Positions 34,393 through 43,350 of a stretch of 64,000 nucleotides of DNA are shown here, in pieces. The stretch spans positions 5,223,969-5,287,968 of the forward strand of contig NZ_CP116619.1 of the NCBI RefSeq assembly GCF_030409055.1, in the 5' to 3' direction. The position numbers and the translations under genes are program-made. Positions within the stretch are counted from its first letter, which is position 1. Every line of letters begins with the position of its first letter. The notes beneath the pieces are model-generated. The model worked only from the letters and a program-made list of their open reading frames with translations, searched no databases and had not been told where the DNA came from. This DNA is from Trichocoleus desertorum NBK24 (GTDB lineage: Bacteria > Cyanobacteriota > Cyanobacteriia > FACHB-46).

Positions 34393-37300
34393 TCATTCTC
34401 GGCTGCGTTCTCTAGCTATTCGTCTTTCTAGCGAACGGTGCATATCTCTTGCCCAAAAGGACATTTCACGTACTGGATGCTCAAACCAATTCTCTAAGAG
34501 GGTTAAGTACATTTCAAGATGTGGAACTATAGAACCTGACCATGACCTTGGATAGAGACGGCGTGCTAGGGCTAGACGAAATTCTTCAAAAGCTCCAAAT
34601 TCATAAGTGAGACTTTCCAAAGCTAGATGCCACTTATTGTTGCCTATTTTATCTACTTCGATCATGGGATAAAAAATGCACAAAAACGGTGAGCGTATTT
34701 CCGGATTAACTTTAGCCCAATCTACGAATTCAACTTCGGAAACGCCAAACAGTATTCCTTCTTTATTATGAGATTCATCATCAGAGGAATACTGCGGTGG
34801 TCCAACAAGAGCCTTTAAGTAATGACTCTCTGATGGAGTGGCAATCTCAAAGAAACGTGATAAGGATATCCACAATAAACTTGGTTTCTCTTGCACCAAC
34901 AACCTAATGATATTTCGGCAATGACTATCTAATGCAGAGAATATTTTGTAATCTTCAACCTGGCATAGCCTTACAATCTGATTGCAAACTTTAAGGGCAA
35001 ATTCATCATCAATACCATAATGTTTTTGAATTAGTAGAATGGTCTGTTCAAATAGATATCCATCTCTTGTAGCTGTCTTTGACTTTTCAAAAAGATCTTG
35101 TGAGGTAATTAGCTCTTGTGTTCGATTAGCAAGTTGCTTGTCAAGAGCTTCCTGGTCATGTTGGTACATAGAGATAATTTCGAGAGATGCCCATATACCC
35201 TCTGAACCATAATTATTAGCCAACTCATTAATTAAAGGAAGAATATCCCCGGCTTCAAGATGATTTAATCCTCTTCCGTATGAGAAATATACACATGCTG
35301 ACACAGGAATTTTTTCTTTTTTTACATTCTGGACAATTTCATCCAGCCTTTCAACAGAAATTTTGACAGCAGTATATATATTGACCATCTGATCTTTAAG
35401 TAAGGCAGATTTCAAAGCAATCTGAATACATTGAGTTGCAGCTTCAGTGTCTCGTTTATCAATCCCAGCAAGCAATCCACGCAGGAATTGTAATTCCCCT
35501 TTCTTGTCAGATATCTCAAGCTCTTTGACTGCAATTTGAAAGGCTTCAACTGGAGCTTCCAATTTCATTGCTAATTCTTCAGTAAATGGAAAGACATTAT
35601 TTAGCTCTTCCCCAACCATTCTTTGAATAGCACGATGTGAAAGATGCTTGTCTAATCCAATTTCCGCAGCGACTTCCTTAGCTTTCCTAGATGAATACTC
35701 AAAATCTTGATTGGTACTACTTTCTCTGTTGTAAACCAGATCAGGATCATGAATATCTGCTGTCCAAAATTTAGTATAAAGAAGTGCTCGTTCGATTGGA
35801 TCAGTTGGTATAAGATCGTCATAAAACTGCCTTACTTTTTGTGAAAATTTTTCGGGCGCTTTTGCTCTGTCAAAATAAAGCCAATCACCAATTCCCTCAA
35901 TCGCCTCAAGCCAAATTCCCTTCTCTTTTGTAATTTTCTTTACAGCACTTTCAATATCGCCAAGTAGATTTTCGCAAAGTAAAGAGCGGATATGAGATGC
36001 AATAATCTTTTCACATTCATCTGCAAAATCCCTATACTTATCGCGAATATTTATGAGCCTTTTAAGACCATTTCTGTAAAAGTCAAAAATCTCATCCCAC
36101 GTCTCTGGATACCAAGCTTTGATAGGAGGTCGGTTCCCTATCACTTCAGAATCTCCATGCCAAACGACGTGATCTTGCCTTAAAGTTTTTTCTAATGATC
36201 CAATACAAACTGAAATAATTCTAATATCGCCAGAAGATAGGCCCTGATCAAGAATCACAAACCTTTCAGAAGGTTCAACTTCAGTTCCGCTCAACTGTAA
36301 TTGGAAAAGCTGTTTGAACCGATTTGCTGCATTACTCGCATAGATTCCACTGTCAACTGCCGCTAACCGCATAAGTAATTGCGCAGCGATGTAAAACGAT
36401 CGTTTTAGAAAGACAAGCTTCCCTAAAACGTTTACAAGCTCTTTTTTTCTCACTACTACTTCATTCAAATCATTTAAAGACAAGTCACCATATACATGCT
36501 GAATAACATCAGCAACACCATCAGGATCAATGTGTACAAAAGCGTTAAGGCACTGTGAACCAAGTTCTGTATCTAATCCCTCTACTGAACAAAATCGTTC
36601 ATCTTGTGATAAGAGCCGTTGAGTAACTCTAACTGCTGCTTGTGAACCATCAAGGTAACGCCACTGACTTAGAAAGGATGAACGTAACACTGGAGATGCA
36701 GTTTCTATAAAGTTAAGAATAGTTTTGACACGCAGTAAATCTAATCTTCTCGCTCCAAGAAAAGCTGCTATGTGGAGAGGTGGCGGCACAAAATAATAAC
36801 CCCGATAATCGACAAGATTTTGTTTTGCCGCGTAAGCTAAATGTTCATACATTTCATCACCAGTTTGTCTGGCTAAGTTTTCAGCAACAAAGTCAATCTC
36901 ATTGCTGAGGCTTTCATCCGCACCTAGCTGCTTGAATAAAGAAAGACACTCGACCGCTCGAACCTGTTCAACATGATTTATGCCACAACCTATGAGAATA
37001 CGCTCTACAACGTCTTCAACGGACTTTAAAATTGGCGCTCCCTCTGAATAATTATCTGTTGCTAGTACTGCGATACGGGGATAACCACCACTCAGAGCCG
37101 TAATAAAGTTAATGTCTGAGTAGTCAGCTCTTGGGTATCGTTGCTGGATGATGCCTTCAATAAGAGTATTATCAGCAGGAGCGACAGTAATATTGAGACA
37201 GCCATCCTTTTCAATAGGTTGGTTGTCATTGCCAATAGTTAAAACTCTGAGGTTGCTACCTTCAGTCGTCACAATTTCACAAAGTTTAACGGCAGTCTCG

Positions 37301-38274
37301 CGTGGGCATTCATCTACAACCATGAGAGCAGGGTTTCCAGCTTCCGAAAGACTTTGAGCTATTTGAAAAATTTGACTACCAATATCCCTCAAATCACAAT
37401 AAATAGCAGACGTTGCTAGTGCAATCTTCGTCGTAGTAGTTTCATCTCTAAATACTTCATACACGCATCTAGTTTTTCTGACCCCTGACGAACCAAGAAT
37501 CCTGATAGCTTTTTTAGAATCAGCAAGATAATCTGCAATTCTTTCCTTCACTTTCTCAAAAGTAAGCGAGTTTTCACTAGAAGGCTCATGATTCAGCTGA
37601 TTACTAACATTTTTACTTCCAATTAAAAAGCGGCTCTTCTTGTCTTCGATTTGTAAAATTGACGCAATATCAGGTTTTCTACCCAATCTCTCAATTGTTT
37701 GAAAACCTCTTAAAGTAAGTTCAGACCGCTTTTCATTAAGCCATACTGCGATTGCAGGATGCTTGGATACCCAATCAGAAATTTTATTTGCATCATAAAT
37801 ATCAATGGCTTTTAATTGATCAGGATTAGCCCCAGCCTCTCGAATACCTTGTTTGATACCTTCAATTCGTTTGTCATATTTGGAGCCGATCAACACAGCA
37901 GAGGTGAAACCAATATAAGACCCGCTTTCGGCAATGGCCTTCTCTACTGCTTCATTCAGCGTCCGTGTATTTCCCTTTTTTTGACTATTTTTTGTCCAAA
38001 CTTCTCTCTTCCAACCTGCTGGTTCTGGATCGGTAGCCTTCGACTGAAATATGCAGAACCTGGAAGGTAGATAATTTGTCTTTTCAAGTCCCCCTACCCA
38101 TGAAATTCGCGCATCTTCTCCTCCATCAGGAACAGTAATCTGAAGAGGGACTGAAACTCCACATAGACTGATACCAGAGTACTGGGCTTCAGCATGTAGC
38201 AATTTTTTCAGCAGTTCAACAAGCTGTTTGCTGTCTAAGTGTTCGATCTGAGATGAAGAGGCATCAAAAATCAT
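34393..38274 (-). CDS. Candidate nuclease-STAND ATPase (Avs-like) defence protein, 1293 aa
   Basis: I infer three regions. (1) Residues 1-190: restriction-endonuclease-like fold, with Glu20 in a helix, VPDGGEDARISW (Asp50/Glu53/Asp54) and FCIFQSKA (Gln77-x-Lys79), a PD-(D/E)XK pattern. (2) Residues about 225-480: P-loop NTPase with IRILGSSGVRKTRCVYE (Walker A-like, 258-274; Arg266 replaces the usual Gly), ALMVVDECP (Walker B, Asp321-Glu322) and SGGYPRIAVL (a GxP motif as in STAND and AAA-like ATPases). (3) Residues about 500-1293: long helical, repeat-like region, possibly a sensor. This layout is that of antiviral STAND (Avs) proteins, in which target recognition activates an N-terminal nuclease. 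AT-rich codon use and absence of HIP1 sites in 3.9 kb contrast with neighbours and suggest transfer. The start ATG has no evident Shine-Dalgarno sequence. Confidence 0.6.
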   Translation of the reverse strand: MIFDASSSQIEHLDSKQLVELLKKLLHAEAQYSGISLCGVSVPLQITVPDGGEDARISWVGGLEKTNYLPSRFCIFQSKATDPEPAGWKREVWTKNSQKKGNTRTLNEAVEKAIAESGSYIGFTSAVLIGSKYDKRIEGIKQGIREAGANPDQLKAIDIYDANKISDWVSKHPAIAVWLNEKRSELTLRGFQTIERLGRKPDIASILQIEDKKSRFLIGSKNVSNQLNHEPSSENSLTFEKVKERIADYLADSKKAIRILGSSGVRKTRCVYEVFRDETTTTKIALATSAIYCDLRDIGSQIFQIAQSLSEAGNPALMVVDECPRETAVKLCEIVTTEGSNLRVLTIGNDNQPIEKDGCLNITVAPADNTLIEGIIQQRYPRADYSDINFITALSGGYPRIAVLATDNYSEGAPILKSVEDVVERILIGCGINHVEQVRAVECLSLFKQLGADESLSNEIDFVAENLARQTGDEMYEHLAYAAKQNLVDYRGYYFVPPPLHIAAFLGARRLDLLRVKTILNFIETASPVLRSSFLSQWRYLDGSQAAVRVTQRLLSQDERFCSVEGLDTELGSQCLNAFVHIDPDGVADVIQHVYGDLSLNDLNEVVVRKKELVNVLGKLVFLKRSFYIAAQLLMRLAAVDSGIYASNAANRFKQLFQLQLSGTEVEPSERFVILDQGLSSGDIRIISVCIGSLEKTLRQDHVVWHGDSEVIGNRPPIKAWYPETWDEIFDFYRNGLKRLINIRDKYRDFADECEKIIASHIRSLLCENLLGDIESAVKKITKEKGIWLEAIEGIGDWLYFDRAKAPEKFSQKVRQFYDDLIPTDPIERALLYTKFWTADIHDPDLVYNRESSTNQDFEYSSRKAKEVAAEIGLDKHLSHRAIQRMVGEELNNVFPFTEELAMKLEAPVEAFQIAVKELEISDKKGELQFLRGLLAGIDKRDTEAATQCIQIALKSALLKDQMVNIYTAVKISVERLDEIVQNVKKEKIPVSACVYFSYGRGLNHLEAGDILPLINELANNYGSEGIWASLEIISMYQHDQEALDKQLANRTQELITSQDLFEKSKTATRDGYLFEQTILLIQKHYGIDDEFALKVCNQIVRLCQVEDYKIFSALDSHCRNIIRLLVQEKPSLLWISLSRFFEIATPSESHYLKALVGPPQYSSDDESHNKEGILFGVSEVEFVDWAKVNPEIRSPFLCIFYPMIEVDKIGNNKWHLALESLTYEFGAFEEFRLALARRLYPRSWSGSIVPHLEMYLTLLENWFEHPVREMSFWARDMHRSLERRIARERSRE

Positions 38275-38453
38275 GCAGTTAACAGAGGATAAAAACTATT
38301 TTGACTTACGCTTTGACTTAAGTGGAGTTCGGTGTTCTCTAAAGTATTTCTTACTACAATAGTGCGTCCATAACCGTAACTCTTCTGAATTTGATCTTTT
38401 TGTTCTTTAGCCAGGATGCTGTAAAGGAATAGGGCATGTGAGTTTCCGCGCAA
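38271..38453 (-). CDS. Possible small ORF overlapping the STAND-like gene start
   Basis: A 60-codon frame from a TTG (38453) ends at TGA 38271-38273, overlapping the large gene's ATG as ATGA. Such overlaps usually mean translational coupling. The sequence (KEQKDQIQKSYGYGRTIVVR in part) is not recognised. It could be a real small partner protein, a relic of a mobile element, or chance. No Shine-Dalgarno sequence supports the start. Confidence 0.25.
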   Translation of the reverse strand: MRGNSHALFLYSILAKEQKDQIQKSYGYGRTIVVRNTLENTELHLSQSVSQNSFYPLLTA

Positions 38454-38488
38454 AGCTCAAAGTATTCTCGGTGATTGCTGATCATTCA

Positions 38489-38656
38489 AGGTTGAATCTT
38501 TTTTATTCAACGCTTAATTGTTTTGATTCAGTCCTACCTTTCTTTCAGTTAGCTCTAAATGAGCAAGATTTAACAGTGAACCTACATTCCTTAGCTGCTA
38601 ATCTACAACATTCAGCGTTAAACAGTTTTAGTTCAGGCTTGAACCCCACAGATTTA
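38489..38656 (+). repeat. Degenerate 21-bp tandem repeats, eight units
   Basis: The 420-bp gap between the STAND-like gene and the next gene contains eight consecutive 21-bp units. The plus-strand reading shows them as heptapeptides of pattern x-L-N-x-x-x-(S/L): RLNLFYS, TLNCFDS, VLPFFQL, ALNEQDL, TVNLHSL, AANLQHS, ALNSFSS and GLNPTDL. They lie inside a 77-codon plus-strand frame (GTG 38438 to TGA 38671). Whether the frame is translated is unknown; the repeat periodicity itself is clear. No other feature is seen in the gap. Confidence 0.6.
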
Positions 38657-38691
38657 CCCGCCATACTTTGAGCTTTGGCAACGATTGTTCG

Positions 38692-39183
38692 CTAACTAGC
38701 TGCGATCGTTTCTGCGGCTGTTGGTTTTGCTGGCTTACTCTTAATGGCTCGAAACAGCGTCCCTAATTGTTCGGCAATTCCCTTCAAACCAGGTGTTTTC
38801 TTCGCTGCCGTCTTCACATAATCATACACAGTGAGGCTGCTTGACATCGCTTCACTGCCCACCGCCAGCAACGTATCATCCACCTGCTCCGACATCTGGT
38901 TCAGCAACATCTCAATTTCCATCAGCGACGTTGCCAAGCGGAAATCATTCGAGAAACCATCCAGATCAAAACTCGCAGGCAAAATATTACGGTTGCCCTG
39001 ATCTGCATTTAGACTGGTCTGCACAAACGCCAGTCGCTTATCCCCCATCTTAAACAACCGCTTCCGCTCTGTCGTATTCAGCGTGATCAAAAATGGCAGC
39101 TTTTGCTGAATGGTAGCGATCGCTTGACGAATTTCTTTGAGGTCTGCGTCCGATAAGGTTACGTTGATGTCCTGGTAAGGCAT
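38692..39183 (-). CDS. Conserved hypothetical helical protein, 163 aa
   Basis: From ATG 39183 the protein reads MPYQDINVTLSDADLKEIRQAIATIQQKLPFLITLNTTERK..., then a helical segment LATSLMEIEMLLNQMSEQVDDTLLAVGSEAM and a Lys/Pro-rich C-terminal tail. An upstream extension to 39228 exists but looks poorly coded. Family not recognised, though similar small proteins with LITLTxxERKxLxKMGDK occur in diverse bacteria. No signal or membrane segment. It lies alone beside the oxidoreductase gene. Confidence 0.6.
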   Translation of the reverse strand: MPYQDINVTLSDADLKEIRQAIATIQQKLPFLITLNTTERKRLFKMGDKRLAFVQTSLNADQGNRNILPASFDLDGFSNDFRLATSLMEIEMLLNQMSEQVDDTLLAVGSEAMSSSLTVYDYVKTAAKKTPGLKGIAEQLGTLFRAIKSKPAKPTAAETIAAS

Positions 39184-39271
39184 AGAAGACTCTTGAGAAT
39201 AAACAGTAGCGAAATAGCCATAGGCCAAACTCGTGGCTGTATTATTCCCGGAGTGCTAGAAGCGCTAACGA

Positions 39272-40207
39272 TCAAGCTGTGGATACCTGCAACACAATTT
39301 TGCCGCGTGTATGCCCACTTTGGCTTAGCTTATGCGCTTCAGCCGCTTGGCTCAGAGGTAGCACTGTCTCAATAATTGGCTTTACCTGCCCTGAATCAAT
39401 CAGTTGGGCTATTTCGGTCAGCCAATCAGCTCTAGGCTGAATGAAAACATAAGCACTCCGACACTGGTGAGCCGCAGCTTTTTCTTCAGGTGGGGGAGAA
39501 ATGACCGAAACTAGAATGCCGCCTGGTTTGATTACCTGCCAAGAACGCTCTTGCACCTCTCCTCCAACCGTGTCGAACACGACATCCACAGGCTGTACAA
39601 CGTCCTCAAACTGGGTGGTTTGGTAATCAACGATTTCATCGGCTCCCAACTGGGACAAAAAGTCCTGATTCCGAGCCGAGGCAGTACCAATCACATACGC
39701 TCCTTTCCATCGCGCAAGCTGAACTGCGTAGCTGCCCACTCCACCTGCTGCTGCATGAATTAAAACTCGCTGTCCAGGAGTTAACCCAGCCGCTTCAAAC
39801 AGACAGTGCCAAGCCGTAATCCCAGCGAGAGGCACAGCCGCTGCGTGAATGTGATCAACGGTTTTGGGTTTGAACGCAACCTCCGAGGCTTTGACAGCAA
39901 TGTACTCTGCGTAAGCGCCATCTCGCTTGATATCGGGGCGAGAATAGACTTCATCGCCTGGTTTGAAGGTGGTCACGTTCTCGCCAACTGCTTCCACGAC
40001 CCCAGAGACATCCCAACCCAGCGTTAAAGGCAGATCATAATCGATAAAGCCTTGTAGATACCCTTCCCGAACTTTCCAATCTACCGGATTGATAGCGGCA
40101 GCATGAACCCGAATCAGGACATCATCCTCGGCGATCGCAGGTATCGAGACATCCTCATAGGTCAAAACCTCTGGACCACCATAAGCGTGAATTCGGACTG
40201 CTTTCAT
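39272..40207 (-). CDS. Zinc-independent NADPH:quinone reductase-like oxidoreductase (MDR family)
   Basis: A medium-chain dehydrogenase/reductase of the quinone oxidoreductase type. The N-terminal GroES-like domain (MKAVRIHAYGGPEVLTYEDV, AINPVDWKVREG, LGWDVSGVVEAVGENV) lacks the zinc ligands of alcohol dehydrogenases. The Rossmann domain has VLIHAAAGGVGSYAVQLARWKGA (NADPH motif) and VVFDTVGG. Its likely role is reduction of quinones or alpha,beta-unsaturated carbonyls. ATG 40207 gives the canonical start; ATG 40216 and GTG 40219 are alternatives. About 311 aa, the family length. Confidence 0.88.
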   Translation of the reverse strand: MKAVRIHAYGGPEVLTYEDVSIPAIAEDDVLIRVHAAAINPVDWKVREGYLQGFIDYDLPLTLGWDVSGVVEAVGENVTTFKPGDEVYSRPDIKRDGAYAEYIAVKASEVAFKPKTVDHIHAAAVPLAGITAWHCLFEAAGLTPGQRVLIHAAAGGVGSYAVQLARWKGAYVIGTASARNQDFLSQLGADEIVDYQTTQFEDVVQPVDVVFDTVGGEVQERSWQVIKPGGILVSVISPPPEEKAAAHQCRSAYVFIQPRADWLTEIAQLIDSGQVKPIIETVLPLSQAAEAHKLSQSGHTRGKIVLQVSTA

Positions 40208-40276
40208 GCTCGTCATCACCTTTTCCCGCAGATATTTTTTTGAGTGTCAGAGAGCCTGGTGTTGTGGTGCGATCGC

Positions 40277-41926
40277 CTACCGCAATCTGCCCGATCTCAG
40301 GATACTAACGACGAGCCAGAGTCCTAGAAAACTGGCAACGACGAATAAGCCAATGCTGAGTTGAGAGAGCCTGCCTGTGGGGGCATTGGAGGAGATGATG
40401 GCTGCCCCGATCGTCAAGCAACCGACAAGGATACTAAAAGAGAGACGGTTGGCCGAGTCGTCCATGCTGCGACGGAGGGGATCGAGATCACGGATGGTGA
40501 TATTCCACTTCAGGGTTTCGGAAGTGACGCGATCGAGCAACAGTTCAATTTGGCGGGGAGATTGTAGAGAGAGACTTTTGATATCTAGAGCCGTGCGCAG
40601 TAAAGCTTGCAGCGGTTGATCGCCAATGAGCTGTCGTCGGAAGAGATCGGTGATCAAGGGTTTGATCTGCTCTAACAAATTGATTTCTGGATCAAATTGT
40701 CTAGCCACACCTTCCAAGTTAGCTAGAGCTTTGGCATACAGTCCTAGGTTGCTAGGGAAACGAATTTTGTTGTTCCGAGCCGTTTGCAAAATCTCATAGA
40801 ACACTTGACTAAAGTTGAGTTCCGAGAGATTGACATTGGCATACTTCCGCAACATGCGATCGTAGTCGGTTTCTAGGCGGGCTAAGTTCACCACGCTTTG
40901 GCTGGAAGTTCCGAGCTGTAGCGTCAGTTGCACACAACGCTGAGCATCCATATCCGAGATCGCCAAGATCATCTCGGTCAAAATTTGCTGAGTACGCGGA
41001 TCTAAGCGCCCCATCATGCCGCAGTCTAAAATTGCGACTCGACCATCTTTGAGGTAGAACAAGTTTCCAGGATGGGGATCAGCGTGGAAGAAGCCATCAA
41101 TGTAGAGCTGCTGGAAGAACACCCGAAACAGCAAAACCGTAATTTGCCGCCGTTCTTCTTCGGGAATGATGGTATCCGCGCTAGGGCGAATCTCCGCAGA
41201 TAGCAAAGGCACGCCATCCAGCCACTGCATTACGAGCAGTTTTTCGGTGGTTAAATCCCAGTTGATCTCTGGAACGACTAAGCGGGCGGGGTCAAACCAG
41301 CGACTACTAGAGAGATTACGGCGCAGTTGGTCAGTGTAGCTGGCTTCTTGGCAAAAATCCAATTCTGCTTGGAGCGCATTGGTAAATTCCTCCGCGATCG
41401 CCACAATGTCGTAGTCTTTGCCTAACTCGGTACGGGCGGCTAAATCTGCCACTCCCCGAATTAAAGCAATATCTTGCTTAATGACCGCTTCCAAACCCGG
41501 ACGCTGGACTTTAAGCGCTACTTCCTGACCATTTACCAAGGTTGCGTGATGGGTTTGGGCGATCGAACCTGCGGCCACGGGGACTGGATCAATGGTGGCA
41601 AATACCTCATCCAGTGGTCTGCGGAGGGCTTGCCGAATCACCATTTCAATCGCGGGCCAAGCGACCGGAGGTACTTCGTCTTGGAGGGTAGAGAGTTCCT
41701 CAATATACTCAGCGGGCAGCAGGTCGGGGCGAGTGCTGAGTAACTGGCCGAGCTTGATGTAGACAGGGCCTAGATCTACCAAAATATTGCGGAGGACAGC
41801 GGGAGGTGGCAATTTAGGCTCATCCGCCTTGCCTCCGGTGAGCAAGCGACGCATGAAGTCCCAACCGTTGCGGAGGACTACTTCAATAATTTCTCGCTGA
41901 CGGGAGCTGGTTTGCGCTAAAAACAC
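40277..41926 (-). CDS. ABC1/UbiB-family atypical kinase
   Basis: 549 aa with GTG start 41926 and AGGAAG about 8 bases upstream. The family-defining KxGQ motif is PVYIKLGQLLSTRPDLLPAEY (about residues 52-72), followed by the ATP-site Lys in VALKVQRPGL, the catalytic loop DGFFHADPHPGNLF and metal site LDCGMMG (DFG-like). Two hydrophobic helices at the C terminus (LSFSILVGCLTIGAAIISS and SIGLFVVASFLGLWLVV) anchor it in the membrane. Relatives support plastoquinone/ubiquinone or tocopherol metabolism and thylakoid maintenance. Confidence 0.93.
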   Translation of the reverse strand: MFLAQTSSRQREIIEVVLRNGWDFMRRLLTGGKADEPKLPPPAVLRNILVDLGPVYIKLGQLLSTRPDLLPAEYIEELSTLQDEVPPVAWPAIEMVIRQALRRPLDEVFATIDPVPVAAGSIAQTHHATLVNGQEVALKVQRPGLEAVIKQDIALIRGVADLAARTELGKDYDIVAIAEEFTNALQAELDFCQEASYTDQLRRNLSSSRWFDPARLVVPEINWDLTTEKLLVMQWLDGVPLLSAEIRPSADTIIPEEERRQITVLLFRVFFQQLYIDGFFHADPHPGNLFYLKDGRVAILDCGMMGRLDPRTQQILTEMILAISDMDAQRCVQLTLQLGTSSQSVVNLARLETDYDRMLRKYANVNLSELNFSQVFYEILQTARNNKIRFPSNLGLYAKALANLEGVARQFDPEINLLEQIKPLITDLFRRQLIGDQPLQALLRTALDIKSLSLQSPRQIELLLDRVTSETLKWNITIRDLDPLRRSMDDSANRLSFSILVGCLTIGAAIISSNAPTGRLSQLSIGLFVVASFLGLWLVVSILRSGRLR

Positions 41927-42098
41927 GGGACTTCCTAGGAGTTGAGATCAGGGGGCATGAGTCAGTGAGGCGCGCGTATAACCAGAGCTAGAGGCCGTTG
42001 GCATCGCTATCTACTGGCACTGCTGCGGTCACTGACTCTCTTCTAACGTCTAATGCTTCAGTTCGCCAAGTCCCGCAAGAGAGATTCCCAGGGTTAAC

Positions 42099-43160
42099 CT
42101 AAAGTAAATGCTCCAGGTCAGGGCGATCGCGCAGTTTGGCGAGGGCTTGCTTAATTTCCTGGGTGCGGTCTTTTTTGACGACTAAAGTGACATTGCCATC
42201 TCGCACCACCACCACATCTTCTAGGCCAATGGTGACGATCACATCTTCGGGATTGGTGGCATAGAGAATCGCTCCTTCGGTATCAATGCCGACATGGGTT
42301 GCCAACTCAACATTGGCATTCTCTCCTTTAAGCAAGCGCTCGATCGCCGTCCAATCTCCCAAATCATCCCACCCAAAGCCGACGGGCAACACATAAGCCT
42401 TTTGGGTTTTCTCCATCAGCGCATAGTCAATGCTCTTTTTCGGCAAATTGGGATAGGAACTAGGGCCTTGCTGTTCCAGGAGGTGCATCAGCTCTGGGGC
42501 ATGAACTCGCAGCTCATTGAGGGTAACTCCCGCCCGAAAAACAAACATACCGCTGTTCCAGCTAAAGCGACCACTGGCGAGGAATGTTTCTGCGGTTTCG
42601 CGATCGGGCTTTTCGGTAAAGCGATCGACTTGGTAAGCGGGGAATCCTGCATAGCTGCCAGCGGGTTCTCCTTGGGCGATGTAGCCGTAACCTGTGGAAG
42701 GAGCGTTGGGTTTAATGCCCAAAGTTACGATCGCCTCTTGTTGCGTCGCCAACTCAGCCGCTGCCGTTAGGGTTTGCTCAAAAGTAGCTTGATCATCAAT
42801 CCAGTGGTCGGCAGGAAAAAAGCCAACAACTGCGTCTTCTCCATAACGCCGAGCGATTTCTAACGTGCTCCAAGCGACCGCAGGGGCAGTATCACGGCCT
42901 TCCGACTCTACCAACAAATTCTCTGGAGGGAGATCGGGGAGTTGTTCCTTCACCCCATCAGCTAAGTGGGCAGCAGTGACCACCCAGAGATTTTCCCAAC
43001 CTCCTGCCAAGGGCAACAAGCGATCGGCGGTGGCTTGCAATAGGCTTTTACCACTGCCATCTAAACTTAGAAATTGCTTGGGTCGTAGCTTGCGGCTCAG
43101 GGGCCAGAAGCGTTCGCCTTTGCCACCAGCCAGGATCACGGGGATGAGGGAATTGCTCAT
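42099..43160 (-). CDS. manC: Mannose-1-phosphate guanylyltransferase
   Basis: Makes GDP-mannose from GTP and mannose-1-phosphate for polysaccharides and glycans. The nucleotidyltransferase signature is IPVILAGGKGERFWPLSRKLRPKQFLSL (about residues 5-32), with VGFFPADHWI (metal Asp), STGYGYIAQG, FTEKPDRETAETFL and WNSGMFVFRA. At 353 aa it has only the transferase domain, not the fused isomerase of long AlgA/ManC proteins. The C-terminal beta-helix part (NPEDVIVTIGLEDVVVVRDG) is present. It lies 181 bp from the end of the signalling operon but in the same direction. Confidence 0.94.
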   Translation of the reverse strand: MSNSLIPVILAGGKGERFWPLSRKLRPKQFLSLDGSGKSLLQATADRLLPLAGGWENLWVVTAAHLADGVKEQLPDLPPENLLVESEGRDTAPAVAWSTLEIARRYGEDAVVGFFPADHWIDDQATFEQTLTAAAELATQQEAIVTLGIKPNAPSTGYGYIAQGEPAGSYAGFPAYQVDRFTEKPDRETAETFLASGRFSWNSGMFVFRAGVTLNELRVHAPELMHLLEQQGPSSYPNLPKKSIDYALMEKTQKAYVLPVGFGWDDLGDWTAIERLLKGENANVELATHVGIDTEGAILYATNPEDVIVTIGLEDVVVVRDGNVTLVVKKDRTQEIKQALAKLRDRPDLEHLL

Positions 43161-43310
43161 TGCTCAGATTGTGCTTAGATTGTCTCTGGATTAACAGTCT
43201 ATGTTTCACCACACTGACAACGGCCCAGGGATGGGAGTTCCGTTGCCAGAAACGGTCTATTGACACCATAGTCTAAGTTGTAGAGCAGAACTAGGGCTTA
43301 ACTCAATTGG

Positions 43311-43350
43311 TCACAAAATTGTTCGCTCCCTCACAAAATCATCACAAATG
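43311..43350. repeat. Repeated TCACAAAAT units across a kinase stop codon
   Basis: TCACAAAAT (43311-43319), TCACAAAATC (43331-43340) and TCACAAATG (43342-43350) are close copies. The last contains the stop codon (TGA on the minus strand, 43342-43344) of the hybrid kinase gene. The spacing is uneven, so it is less clean than the others. Confidence 0.55.
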
